Shown here in pieces: positions 57,711-64,000 of a stretch of DNA of 64,000 nt. Below the pieces are notes generated by a model, which was not told the DNA's origin, did no database searches, and saw only the letters and a list, made by a program, of their open reading frames with translations. Source of the DNA: PALSA-129 sp963842505 (GTDB lineage: Bacteria; Acidobacteriota; Terriglobia; Bryobacterales; Bryobacteraceae); contig CAWJGZ010000002.1 of assembly GCA_963842505.1 (NCBI GenBank), positions 1,178,001 through 1,242,000 on the forward strand. The letters are read 5' to 3'. The number at the start of each line of letters is the position of its first letter. The stretch's first letter is position 1. A program made the translations under genes and the position numbers.

Positions 57711-57820
57711 CACTCGTATTAAGCGGTGCTGGACAACCGAAGATTATTGAAGATGAGCGGTCTTGCAGCCGCTCTAGGCGGCGGGGCTGTACGCCTCGCA
57801 ACAGTCTGGTTTCGTAGTAT
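57711..57820 (-). ncRNA. Candidate structured leader RNA, copy B (before aspC-mdh operon)
   Basis: This block aligns without gaps to copy A at 54904-55013. The hairpin GCCGC-CTAGA-GCGGC is kept unchanged (57768-57782), and so is the competing AGCGG-N8-CCGCT (57756-57773). The third hairpin changes from CGCTC/GAGCG to CCGCT/AGTGG and still pairs with a G-U, which suggests selection on structure. The predicted leader before the start codon is about 217 bases. The apparent N-terminal extension of the aminotransferase (LRGVQPRRLERLQ) is this element translated and is not likely to be protein. Confidence 0.55.
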
Positions 57821-57849
57821 ATGGTATCTTACGTCTGGCGGCAAGTCAA
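57821..57849 (-). promoter_or_regulatory. Sigma70-type promoter with shared motif, upstream of aspC-mdh
   Basis: On the minus strand: TTGACT, 17 bases, TACCAT, embedded in CGTAAGATACCATATACTAC. It matches the promoter of the TonB/S9 operon in both hexamers and in spacing. Confidence 0.6.
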
Positions 57850-57972
57850 GAGATAATCCGCAGGAGTCCGCACTTTGCGCCACCTTCAGGAACCCTCTTT
57901 TCCCATTTTACACATTATTGCTTGAGAGAAGCGGCCGCGTCGCGATGCCGCTCACGCCCCGGGCATTTTGTA

Positions 57973-58146
57973 TCAGGTCGAACATCCGGGGCCGCGCCGG
58001 GCGCCAACGACATTCCAGTTTTGCGGTGCGTGATCTCTTACGTTTCGCGACAAGCGTTCCTGGCGGGTCCAGCGAGGTAACTGCCGTCCTGACCGCCGGC
58101 AGCAGCCGCAACCCGCCAGAAGCAAGAGGCCCGGCAGGCATAACAT
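57973..58146 (-). CDS. Possible small lipoprotein
   Basis: GGAAGG lies 4 bases before an ATG that starts MLCLPGLLLLAGCG, a short lipobox-like signal, and the frame closes after 57 codons with an Arg-rich, unconvincing tail (CRRSGRQLPRWTRQE). It begins 36 bases after the PEGA gene ends. It could be a real small lipoprotein or the start of a frameshifted gene. The rest of 57850-58182 holds nothing recognisable. Confidence 0.25.
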   Translation of the reverse strand: MLCLPGLLLLAGCGCCRRSGRQLPRWTRQERLSRNVRDHAPQNWNVVGARRGPGCST

Positions 58147-58182
58147 CTGCCTTCCGGGGTCAACACACGGGCTGTCCGGCAA

Positions 58183-58722
58183 CTATTTCTGCGCTTGGAA
58201 GATCGTCACCTTGTCCGCTTCAATTTTGACTTGCTCTTCGCGCCCCTCTCCACCACTCACAGGTACGACCTTCACCATATACGTGCCGGGGTTCAGCATA
58301 AGGCCCTGCACCGAGTTGTTGAACTCTCCAGCGTGGCCCATGAACTTGCCGTTTACATAAACGGCCGCGAACTTGTCCGCGGCGATGGTGCGCAGACGCC
58401 CAAACGGCGGTTTTGCGGGCGGCAGGGCTTTCATCGTCTCAGCGAGCTTGGTAGTCTTGCCCGCTTGAATCGTGACCTTTGTAACCACATCGTCGTAGCG
58501 GGGTTCCGACAGTCTGACCTCGTGCTCACCCGCCGCAACCGTGTATTTCCGGCCAACGCGGAAATTCCCGGCTGGCCCGACGTACTTGCCATCGATGAAG
58601 ACTCCCGCCCTACCAGGATCGACGTTCGTCTTCAGATAACCTGTGTTCTGTTGTCCCACGACGGGAATGCTGGCTACAGCGATCAGCAGTGCCGCATTAC
58701 GTCCAAAAGCAATGATCCGCAT
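58183..58722 (-). CDS. Secreted PEGA-domain protein
   Basis: The ATG at 58722 follows AAGGAGA; 21 upstream codons are not needed. Signal peptide (NAALLIAVASIPVVGQQ), then two PEGA-like units: LKTNVDPGRAGVFIDGKYVG with GEHEVRLSEPRYDDVVTKVT, and KFAAVYVNGKFMGHAGEF with LNPGTYMVKVVPVSGG. The 179 residues are nearly all beta-strand. PEGA domains are found in surface and S-layer-linked proteins of unknown biochemical role. It is alone on its transcript unless the small frame at 57973 is real. Confidence 0.85.
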   Translation of the reverse strand: MRIIAFGRNAALLIAVASIPVVGQQNTGYLKTNVDPGRAGVFIDGKYVGPAGNFRVGRKYTVAAGEHEVRLSEPRYDDVVTKVTIQAGKTTKLAETMKALPPAKPPFGRLRTIAADKFAAVYVNGKFMGHAGEFNNSVQGLMLNPGTYMVKVVPVSGGEGREEQVKIEADKVTIFQAQK

Positions 58723-59136
58723 AACGCTCGATCTCCTTTCTGAATTCGTCGGATACGGTGCCTTGGCCGCCCGTGTGCTGACCATAGCGGGGCAGGAAGA
58801 TAGCTGGAAAGTCGGGTGGAAGGTCGCTTAGGGATTGGGAACGCTTCTTCGTGCTTGCCTTCGCCGATTCCGCAGAGTTGTCCACCCGCAAAGCCAAGGC
58901 CCTTATCGGAACAGTCTCCATGTGAGGATGCCAAGAACATTTGGGTGTCCTCGCGCGCCCAACAGGATTATCATATCCGCATCTCCGACCCGGCACAACC
59001 CCGAGGCGGACATAGCACTGCCCTCTCGAACGCGGACTGTCAGGAGCGCGCACAATACATCCGGCCGACAGGAACTTTCATCCGCTTTGACAAACCGCTT
59101 GCGCCTGCTGACCTGTTTCAGATCTGGTCCGAAGAA
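58723..59136. other. Gap with no supported gene
   Basis: A plus-strand frame at 58816-59154 ends AQYIRPTGTFIRFDKPLAPA and looks moderately coding over its last 60 codons, but it lacks a ribosome-binding site, runs into the end of the GlsB gene, and matches no family I know. I do not call it. Confidence 0.3.
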
Positions 59137-59382
59137 TCAGGCCACAATATGTGAGTAAATAAACAGAACGATCACCGCGCCGACGAGCGCCATGAGGAAG
59201 CCAGCGGGATGGCCTTCCTTGTACATGCCGGTCTTTTGGCCGATGAAGCCGCCCAGCCACGCACCGACCAAGCCCAGAATCATCGTCATTATCAGGCCCA
59301 TATGCTGCCGGCCTGGCATCACGGCCCGGGCCAACAGCCCAATGATGAGTCCGAAGATGCCGTGTCCGATCATGTGTAACAT
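59137..59382 (-). CDS. GlsB/YeaQ/YmgE-family small membrane protein
   Basis: The 81 residues form three membrane helices: HGIFGLIIGLLARAVMPGRQ, MGLIMTMILGLVGAWLGGFI and FLMALVGAVIVLFIYSHI, with the family's conserved GLIIGLLAR and Gly-rich motifs. These stress-induced inner-membrane proteins were once called transglycosylase-associated, but their function is unproven. Its start overlaps the end of the DUF4126 gene by 13 bases, so translation is probably coupled. Confidence 0.92.
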   Translation of the reverse strand: MLHMIGHGIFGLIIGLLARAVMPGRQHMGLIMTMILGLVGAWLGGFIGQKTGMYKEGHPAGFLMALVGAVIVLFIYSHIVA

Positions 59383-59965
59383 TTTCGAAACGCTCCTTTC
59401 AAGAAACCTCGCAGGGTACGAACGATTTTAGGGAACAACCACGCGATCACGCATAGAAAAGCCGCGACGACCGCAATCATCACGACAGGATGCGATGCGA
59501 TTACGAACGAGGAGCCGATCACCACCAGGTCTTCGACGAAACTCAATACAACATTCGAGAACGGCTCCGGCGAAAGGTTTGCGCCGACGCGCGTTGCCGC
59601 CTTAGCCCCGTGCGAACCGAGCGCGACCCCACCACCCAGCAGCAAGGCGGCAATGCGAACAGATGGATTGAAATGCGCGAAGGCGGCGGACGCCAGCACG
59701 GCTCCGGCAGGGACGCGAATAAAGGTATGTACGACGTCCCACATGGAATCGACCACCGGCACTTTGTCGGCCACGAACTCGACAAGGTACAACGCGGATG
59801 CCAGCAAGATCACCCACCATTCGCCAACAAACCCGAGATCTCCCGGAAGATGGCGAAGTCGAAGCGTTCCAAGAGCCCGAGCGTGGCGACAGCAGCGTAC
59901 AGATTGATGCCGGACAGCCACGCCGATCCCATCGCAACACCGAGCGTGCTAACCCAATCCGCCAT
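59370..59965 (-). CDS. DUF4126 membrane protein, one frameshift
   Basis: From an ATG at 59965 (upstream AGGGAAG) one frame reads MADWVSTLGVAMGSAWLSGI and NLYAAVATLGLLERFDF, then the frame changes near 59845-59862 to HLPGDLGFVGEWWVILLASA, VADKVPVVDSMWDVVHTF and several more membrane helices to the C-terminus. Joined, this is a complete DUF4126 protein of about 198 residues with five or six membrane segments. The family is of unknown function. The shift removes or adds a base in the N-terminal third; a sequencing error would explain it equally well. Confidence 0.8.
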
Positions 59966-60016
59966 GGGGGAACTTCCCTACCGGTACGAGAAGCTACTTC
60001 TTCTTGTTCCTGGCCG

Positions 60017-60658
60017 CTACTTGCGTGCGGCTCCATGAGCCGCCAGATGGTTGTTATGAGCCTCTTGTGCATGCGAGACTTGGGCCGGTGTGGGACCTTG
60101 GTGCGGCGTGCGACTTGCCTCCATTTCGTCACGCGACGGTTGTGCCTGGATTCCACCTTTACCGTTGAACGCATGATTCGGGCCCTTGACCTCCCGTACC
60201 ACCGTGTGGTCGGCGTAAGTATTGTGCACGTTCCTGACGTCCACGTTCGAGATGGCAGTATTATGCCGGAAGACGCCCGCCTCCCAACGTCCTCCGGTGA
60301 AGCCTGAGCCGAAGTAGCCGTTGCCGTAATTCACACCGCCGTAGAAGCCCACTTTCGGGCCCCAATATCCTTCGTGCCAGGCATATCTGCCGCCGGCGAA
60401 GCCCCAATAGCCGGGCGTCCAGAGGAGTCCCTCACTGGGAGGGATAACCCATTGACCCGGCACCCAGTAGTAACCGTAGTTACCGTACTGATAGTAGCCG
60501 GGCGTCCAAATGTACCCGTCGCCGGGACAGGGGGGCTGATCGAACACGGCGATGGGGGGCGGCGCGATGTTCACCGAAAGCTGGACTTGCGCGAAGGCCT
60601 GCGATGCGAAGAAGGCGGCCAGTGCCAGAATCAAGAAAACCGTGAGTTTGTGTTTCAT
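60017..60658 (-). CDS. Secreted YXWGXW-repeat protein
   Basis: Signal peptide (FLILALAAFFASQAFAQ) followed by the repeat segment: DGYIWTPGYYQYGNYGYYWV, PGQWVIPPSEGLLWTPGYWG and AWHEGYWGPKVGFYGG, the tyrosine/tryptophan pattern of the YXWGXW family. The C-terminal 70 residues are polar and His/Asn-rich (SHAQEAHNNHLAAHG). It is 213 residues long. The role is unknown; family members are exported and often lie near stress genes. Confidence 0.9.
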   Translation of the reverse strand: MKHKLTVFLILALAAFFASQAFAQVQLSVNIAPPPIAVFDQPPCPGDGYIWTPGYYQYGNYGYYWVPGQWVIPPSEGLLWTPGYWGFAGGRYAWHEGYWGPKVGFYGGVNYGNGYFGSGFTGGRWEAGVFRHNTAISNVDVRNVHNTYADHTVVREVKGPNHAFNGKGGIQAQPSRDEMEASRTPHQGPTPAQVSHAQEAHNNHLAAHGAARK

Positions 60659-60803
60659 CTTCTGTGTTCTCCTTGCATTTCTTCTTTCTTCGACATGATG
60701 TCTCGTCCTTTCGATGAGCGGGGCTTTGCTTCGCTCAGCGAAGGGCTCCGAGGTCTGTTTCGATCTTGCGGCCAGGCGCGGGACGATTCAAACCGATATC
60801 TCT

Positions 60804-61020
60804 TCAGCGCACCGCCGTGACCTTCTGCTCCGGCTCTGGTTCTCTGGCGACGACCGGGTAAACGATTCCCGCAATCGCAGCTCCCACTATCGGCGCCAGC
60901 CAGAATAGCCAGAGTTGCTGCACCGCCCAGCCACCGACGAACAGCGCCGGGCCCGTGCTCCGCGCGGGATTCACCGACACATTCGTTACCGGAATTCCGC
61001 GATCGCTCTCTTGCTCAAAG
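60804..61020 (-). pseudogene. aqpZ: C-terminal fragment of aquaporin Z
   Basis: The minus strand reads DRGIPVTNVSVNPARSTGPA, then LFVGGWAVQQLWLFWLAPIV and GAAIAGIVYPVV, ending KVTAVR and a stop at 60804. The second NPA box (SVNPARS) and the last helix are those of AqpZ. The first two thirds, about 160 residues with the first NPA box, are missing, and sequence upstream of 61020 is unrelated. With only two of six helices it cannot form a water channel, so this is a truncated relic. Confidence 0.88.
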
Positions 61021-61309
61021 GCATAAAGCAGCCTCCTTCTCAGCTTTATTCGCGATACGCCGTGGACTATCCGTCCGCGTTGCCGCCTCGCTGCTCCGCG
61101 GAGGCCGGATATGCAAATATGATAATCCCATTGGGCGCGTGAGCATACCCAAATATTCCTGGCATCCTCCCCTGGAGGCTTTTCGATGAGGGCCTTGGCT
61201 TTGCTGGTTGAACAACGCGGCTAGGCGGCTGAGTGAAGGGCCAGATAAGGGAAGCGCGCGGGCAGCCGGGTTGCTCGCGCGCCCTACGATTCGTCAGGCG
61301 GCGATTCGA
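61021..61309. other. Gap upstream of the aquaporin fragment
   Basis: No recognisable gene. This is where the missing part of aqpZ would be expected, so the deletion junction lies near 61020. A purine-rich stretch and CTCCCCTGGAGG (61168-61179, partly self-complementary) are present, but I see no promoter or structure that I can support. Confidence 0.3.
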
Positions 61310-61807
61310 TCAGTAGCCCGAGTAGAGGTTCGGATAGCACGGAGCCGGGTGCCAATAGCCATATCCGTCATAGTAGCCACAACCGAAACCCGAATTGTAG
61401 CCCCAGCCGAATGGGATGCCGATCCCGATGCCAAAGTAAGGACGAGCCCAGAATCGTCCACTGTAATAATAGCCTCGGCCGGCGTAGAACCGGCCAGGGT
61501 AGTAAGCGCCCCCTCCACCATAGTACCCGCCTCCATAGTAGCTGCGCCCGGCGGAATAGCTACGGCCCGCATAGGGAGCAGCATAACTACGCCCCCCGCC
61601 GGAATAGCTGCGGCCCGCGTAAGGAGCGGCATAGCTGCGCCCACCGCCGCTTGAGAACGAACGGCCGGAAAAACTGCCGCCAGAGTGCCCACCGCGTCCC
61701 CCGCCGCCGCGCTGGGCCAATGCGACCGTGGGGCCAAGCAACATCAGGACCGCGCCAAGAGCAAGCACTGGCATTGCGGATCTGAACGTCTGCACTGTCC
61801 GATTCAT
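61310..61807 (-). CDS. Secreted Gly/Tyr/Ser-rich protein
   Basis: The ATG at 61807 follows GGAGG; 16 upstream codons are not needed. Signal peptide (MPVLALGAVLMLLGPTVALA) then low-complexity repeats built on GRSYAAPYAGRSYSGG, repeated twice, and a Tyr/Gly-rich tail with WHPAPCYPNLYSGY at the end. The 165 residues have no catalytic features. Such proteins may coat the cell or bind surfaces; nothing more specific is supported. Confidence 0.8.
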   Translation of the reverse strand: MNRTVQTFRSAMPVLALGAVLMLLGPTVALAQRGGGGRGGHSGGSFSGRSFSSGGGRSYAAPYAGRSYSGGGRSYAAPYAGRSYSAGRSYYGGGYYGGGGAYYPGRFYAGRGYYYSGRFWARPYFGIGIGIPFGWGYNSGFGCGYYDGYGYWHPAPCYPNLYSGY

Positions 61808-62019
61808 AAGGACCTCCAATACTTCCGGCTCTGTGTGGTGCAAACCACATGCCAATTACAAGCACTAGAGAATGAGTAACTTATGCGATAACCAGCACGA
61901 AGCCCCCGGCTGAGAACCACCACCGAGGGTGCATCTCAGCCACGGCCGCCAAGGCGCGAAGGTCCATGCGGGCTAAACCAACTACAATAGGAATCAAGAG
62001 GTTTCTTTAACTGGAAGAG

Positions 62020-63195
62020 GTGATCCGAAAGCACCACCCCTGCATTCACCTTCTCTACCTGTGCCTGGCCGGGCTCGCCCTCTCATGCGGTCATCCCCAG
62101 AAGACTGACGGCCAGAAGCCCAGCGCGAACCGGTTCTCAGAGCCGACGCCTCGCGACCGGTATGCCGATGATGTTGGGCGGTTTCTGGCGGGATTACCGG
62201 CGAAGCCCGGCAGCCCGTTCGCCGCTTTTCAGAAACGTGACGAATGGGTGAGGCACCGCCGCGAATTGGATCGCCGCTGGAGCGAGATTGAGGACAAATC
62301 TCTTCCCGCAATGCGCGCGTTCCAGAAGCAGGAGATCAGCGGCACCTCCCTCACCAGTTCACCGGTGTTCTATCCATTCAGCGGTCCGGACGCGCTCATG
62401 GTTACGATTTTCTTCCCGCAGAATCCCGTGTACGTGATGGTTGGGCTGGAGCCCGCTGGAACCTTGCCGACGACGAAACAAATTGTCCGGAAGAATCTGG
62501 GGAAATATCTCGCCAGGGTCCAGACAACCATCAAATCGGAGCTGAGCCGCAGCTTTTTCATTACACGCCAGATGGACCGCCAGTTTCGGGGCCAAGTGAC
62601 CGATGGGCTGTTCCTGCCGATCCTTCAGCTATTGGTTCGCACAAACCATACGATCCTCGGCTTTCGGTATGTACGACTGGACGATGCCGGGCAAATCATG
62701 GAGCGGGCGGCCGATTACCAGGCACCGGGAAGAATCGGCAACAAGGGCGTGGAGATCGACTTCCAGACTGACAGCGACCAGTCCGTTCACAAACTCTTCT
62801 ATTTCTCCGTGAACCTCTCCGACAACGGCCTGCGGGAGAACGGAGCCTTCGTGAGTTTCCTCACCAGCCTGAAGGGCACCACGACGTTCCTCAAAGCAAC
62901 CTCGTACATGCTGCACAAGCAGGAGTTTTCGACGATCCGCGAGCGCATCTTGTCGAACAGCTTAGCGGTCCTGCAAGACGACTCCGGAATTCCGTACCAC
63001 TTCTTCACTACGGCGCGTTGGCGAGTTCAGTTGTACGGTGAATATGTCCGCCCCTATGGCAGCTTCCGCTGGCTTGAACAACCGGATCTGAGAAAAGCCT
63101 ACCTGACGTTGGCGCCGAAGCCGCTCGATTTCCGGATCGGCTACGGATACGGAAAAATCGCTTCAAACCTGCTGTTGGCCACAAGAAGAGACTGA
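62020..63195 (+). CDS. Lipoprotein of unknown family
   Basis: A GTG start gives an N-terminal lipoprotein signal, LLYLCLAGLALSCGH, with Cys23 as the likely lipidation site, and 391 residues in all. A Ser/Pro-rich linker leads into a helical segment (EWVRHRRELDRRWSEIEDKS) and a mixed alpha/beta body with VFYPFSGPDALMVTIFFPQN, TIKSELSRSFFITRQMDRQF and IPYHFFTTARWRVQLYGEYV. I recognise no domain. The closing segment LDFRIGYGYGKIASNLL is likely extracytoplasmic. The ribosome-binding site is ambiguous. It stands apart from its neighbours; codon use looks normal for the window. Confidence 0.8.
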   Translation: MIRKHHPCIHLLYLCLAGLALSCGHPQKTDGQKPSANRFSEPTPRDRYADDVGRFLAGLPAKPGSPFAAFQKRDEWVRHRRELDRRWSEIEDKSLPAMRAFQKQEISGTSLTSSPVFYPFSGPDALMVTIFFPQNPVYVMVGLEPAGTLPTTKQIVRKNLGKYLARVQTTIKSELSRSFFITRQMDRQFRGQVTDGLFLPILQLLVRTNHTILGFRYVRLDDAGQIMERAADYQAPGRIGNKGVEIDFQTDSDQSVHKLFYFSVNLSDNGLRENGAFVSFLTSLKGTTTFLKATSYMLHKQEFSTIRERILSNSLAVLQDDSGIPYHFFTTARWRVQLYGEYVRPYGSFRWLEQPDLRKAYLTLAPKPLDFRIGYGYGKIASNLLLATRRD

Positions 63196-63278
63196 CTCGC
63201 CTCGAAGCGACGCCTGTTCGATGCCAAGGCAATGCTCGCGGCAGGCTAACGGGATCCTGAACTTCACGCCGCGATACC

Positions 63279-64000
63279 ATGGCAGTTGACACGTTACCGC
63301 CGGTACGGAGGCTTGGCACGAAAACGTCTCGATCTGATGTGATTCTGATTACCGGTGCCTCTGGGCGGGTCGCCCGCCGCACCGCCGAATTGCTGGCGAG
63401 TGACGGATATCGTTTACGTCTGATGACCCGCAGCCCGCAGCGCGCGCCGAAACTGGCGGAGGCGGAGACGGTTCGCGGGGACTTTGCCGAGCCAGCAACC
63501 CTGAAAGATGCGTTCGCGGGAGTAAGCGCAGCACTCGTGGTTTCTGCATCCGGCGAGCCGGGCGAGCGTGCACGGCTGCACAAAAACGCCTTTCAGGCCG
63601 CTGCGCGGGCGCGTGTAGGCCACGTCGTCTATCTGTCTCTACAGGGGGCCGCTCCGGACTCGAAGTATCCCTTCTCCCGCGATCATTATCTGAGCGAACA
63701 ATACCTTTTCGCGGCAGGCCTCCCGTGCACGGTGCTCCGTAACGCCTTCTACATCGACATGTTCCTTGAGAAATTCGACGCCGAGGGCGTGGTTTGCGGG
63801 CCGGCGCGGCAGGGATGCGGGGCTTTCGTTTCCCGAGGGGATGCCGCCCGGACGGCGGCCGCCGTACTGCGGAGACGGCCCGGCGGCATTTACGATGTGA
63901 CCGGGCCCGAAGCGCTGAGCGTTGCCGAAATTGCCAGGCGGCTGTCCACGCTCGCCGGCCGGCAGCTTCGATATGAAGATGAGTCCGCAGATGCGGCGCG
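63279..64000 (+). CDS. NmrA-like NAD(P)-binding oxidoreductase, 3' end outside window
   Basis: The frame is open from an ATG at 63279 to the window edge (about 240 codons), with a GTG a few codons later as an alternative start. SDVILITGASGRVARRTAEL is a Rossmann nucleotide-binding motif, followed by VVYLSLQGAAPDSKYPFSRD, a proposed catalytic-type region YPFSRDHYLSEQYL, and VTGPEALSVAEIARRL. This matches atypical SDR/NmrA-like proteins, often NAD(P)H:quinone reductases or redox sensors. No further function can be claimed from a partial sequence. Confidence 0.85.
   Translation, partial: MAVDTLPPVRRLGTKTSRSDVILITGASGRVARRTAELLASDGYRLRLMTRSPQRAPKLAEAETVRGDFAEPATLKDAFAGVSAALVVSASGEPGERARLHKNAFQAAARARVGHVVYLSLQGAAPDSKYPFSRDHYLSEQYLFAAGLPCTVLRNAFYIDMFLEKFDAEGVVCGPARQGCGAFVSRGDAARTAAAVLRRRPGGIYDVTGPEALSVAEIARRLSTLAGRQLRYEDESADAA

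Noticed and set aside
57598..57801. N-terminal extension of the aminotransferase (LRGVQPRRLERLQ)
   Set aside because: The similar peptide at 54994 in front of an unrelated gene shows it is the leader repeat, not protein; no ribosome-binding site.
58816..59154. 112-codon plus-strand frame
   Set aside because: No ribosome-binding site, no family, overlaps the end of the GlsB gene.

Overview
The window looks like chromosomal DNA from an acidobacterium of the Solibacter/Bryobacter type. The evidence is high GC content, three complete Oar-like TonB-dependent outer-membrane receptors carrying an N-terminal carboxypeptidase-regulatory domain, LacI regulators next to glycoside hydrolases, long BNR/VPS10-type secreted propeller proteins, and acidobacterial-style TPR and PEGA proteins. 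The assignment is an inference from gene content; no rRNA or ribosomal protein gene is present to test it.

Bases 1-29000 are a glycan-use region. It opens with the end of a TPR protein and a large secreted cell-surface protein with two frameshifts. A GH101-like secreted hydrolase and a TonB receptor then diverge from a shared LacI-type palindrome. Next come a decayed PQQ/ASST-like gene, glucarate dehydratase (gudD), a GH29 alpha-L-fucosidase, a TonB receptor fragment, a LacI regulator, a GH27 alpha-galactosidase, an alginate-lyase-family protein, an L-fucose isomerase homologue, an S10 carboxypeptidase, an IS21 fragment, a second TonB receptor and a second LacI regulator. Together these suggest uptake and breakdown of a fucose-, galactose- and uronate-containing glycan without a SusD partner.

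Bases 29000-47500 are mostly housekeeping: tRNA-Ser(GCU), a BNR propeller protein, LigD, a CCA-adding enzyme, a Xer recombinase, a PIN-TRAM protein with ispD and ispF, a GT-C membrane protein, a TgpA-like transglutaminase and a DAACS symporter.

Bases 47500-57850, read on the minus strand, are the most interesting part. Three transcription units (split UxaA-type lyase followed by the symporter; TonB receptor plus S9 peptidase; aspartate-type aminotransferase plus malate dehydrogenase) each have a promoter of the form TTGAC-N17-TAYCAT with a conserved overlapping motif. Two of them also share a 122-nt leader, about 84% identical, with mutually exclusive hairpins. I propose a co-regulated peptide/aspartate/C4-acid regulon with a new candidate structured leader RNA.

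Bases 57850-64000 carry small envelope and stress proteins (PEGA, GlsB/YeaQ, DUF4126, YXWGXW, Gly/Tyr-rich), a truncated aquaporin Z, an unrecognised lipoprotein and the start of an NmrA-like NAD(P)-binding protein cut by the window edge. Several genes contain single frameshifts, which may be sequencing errors or recent decay.
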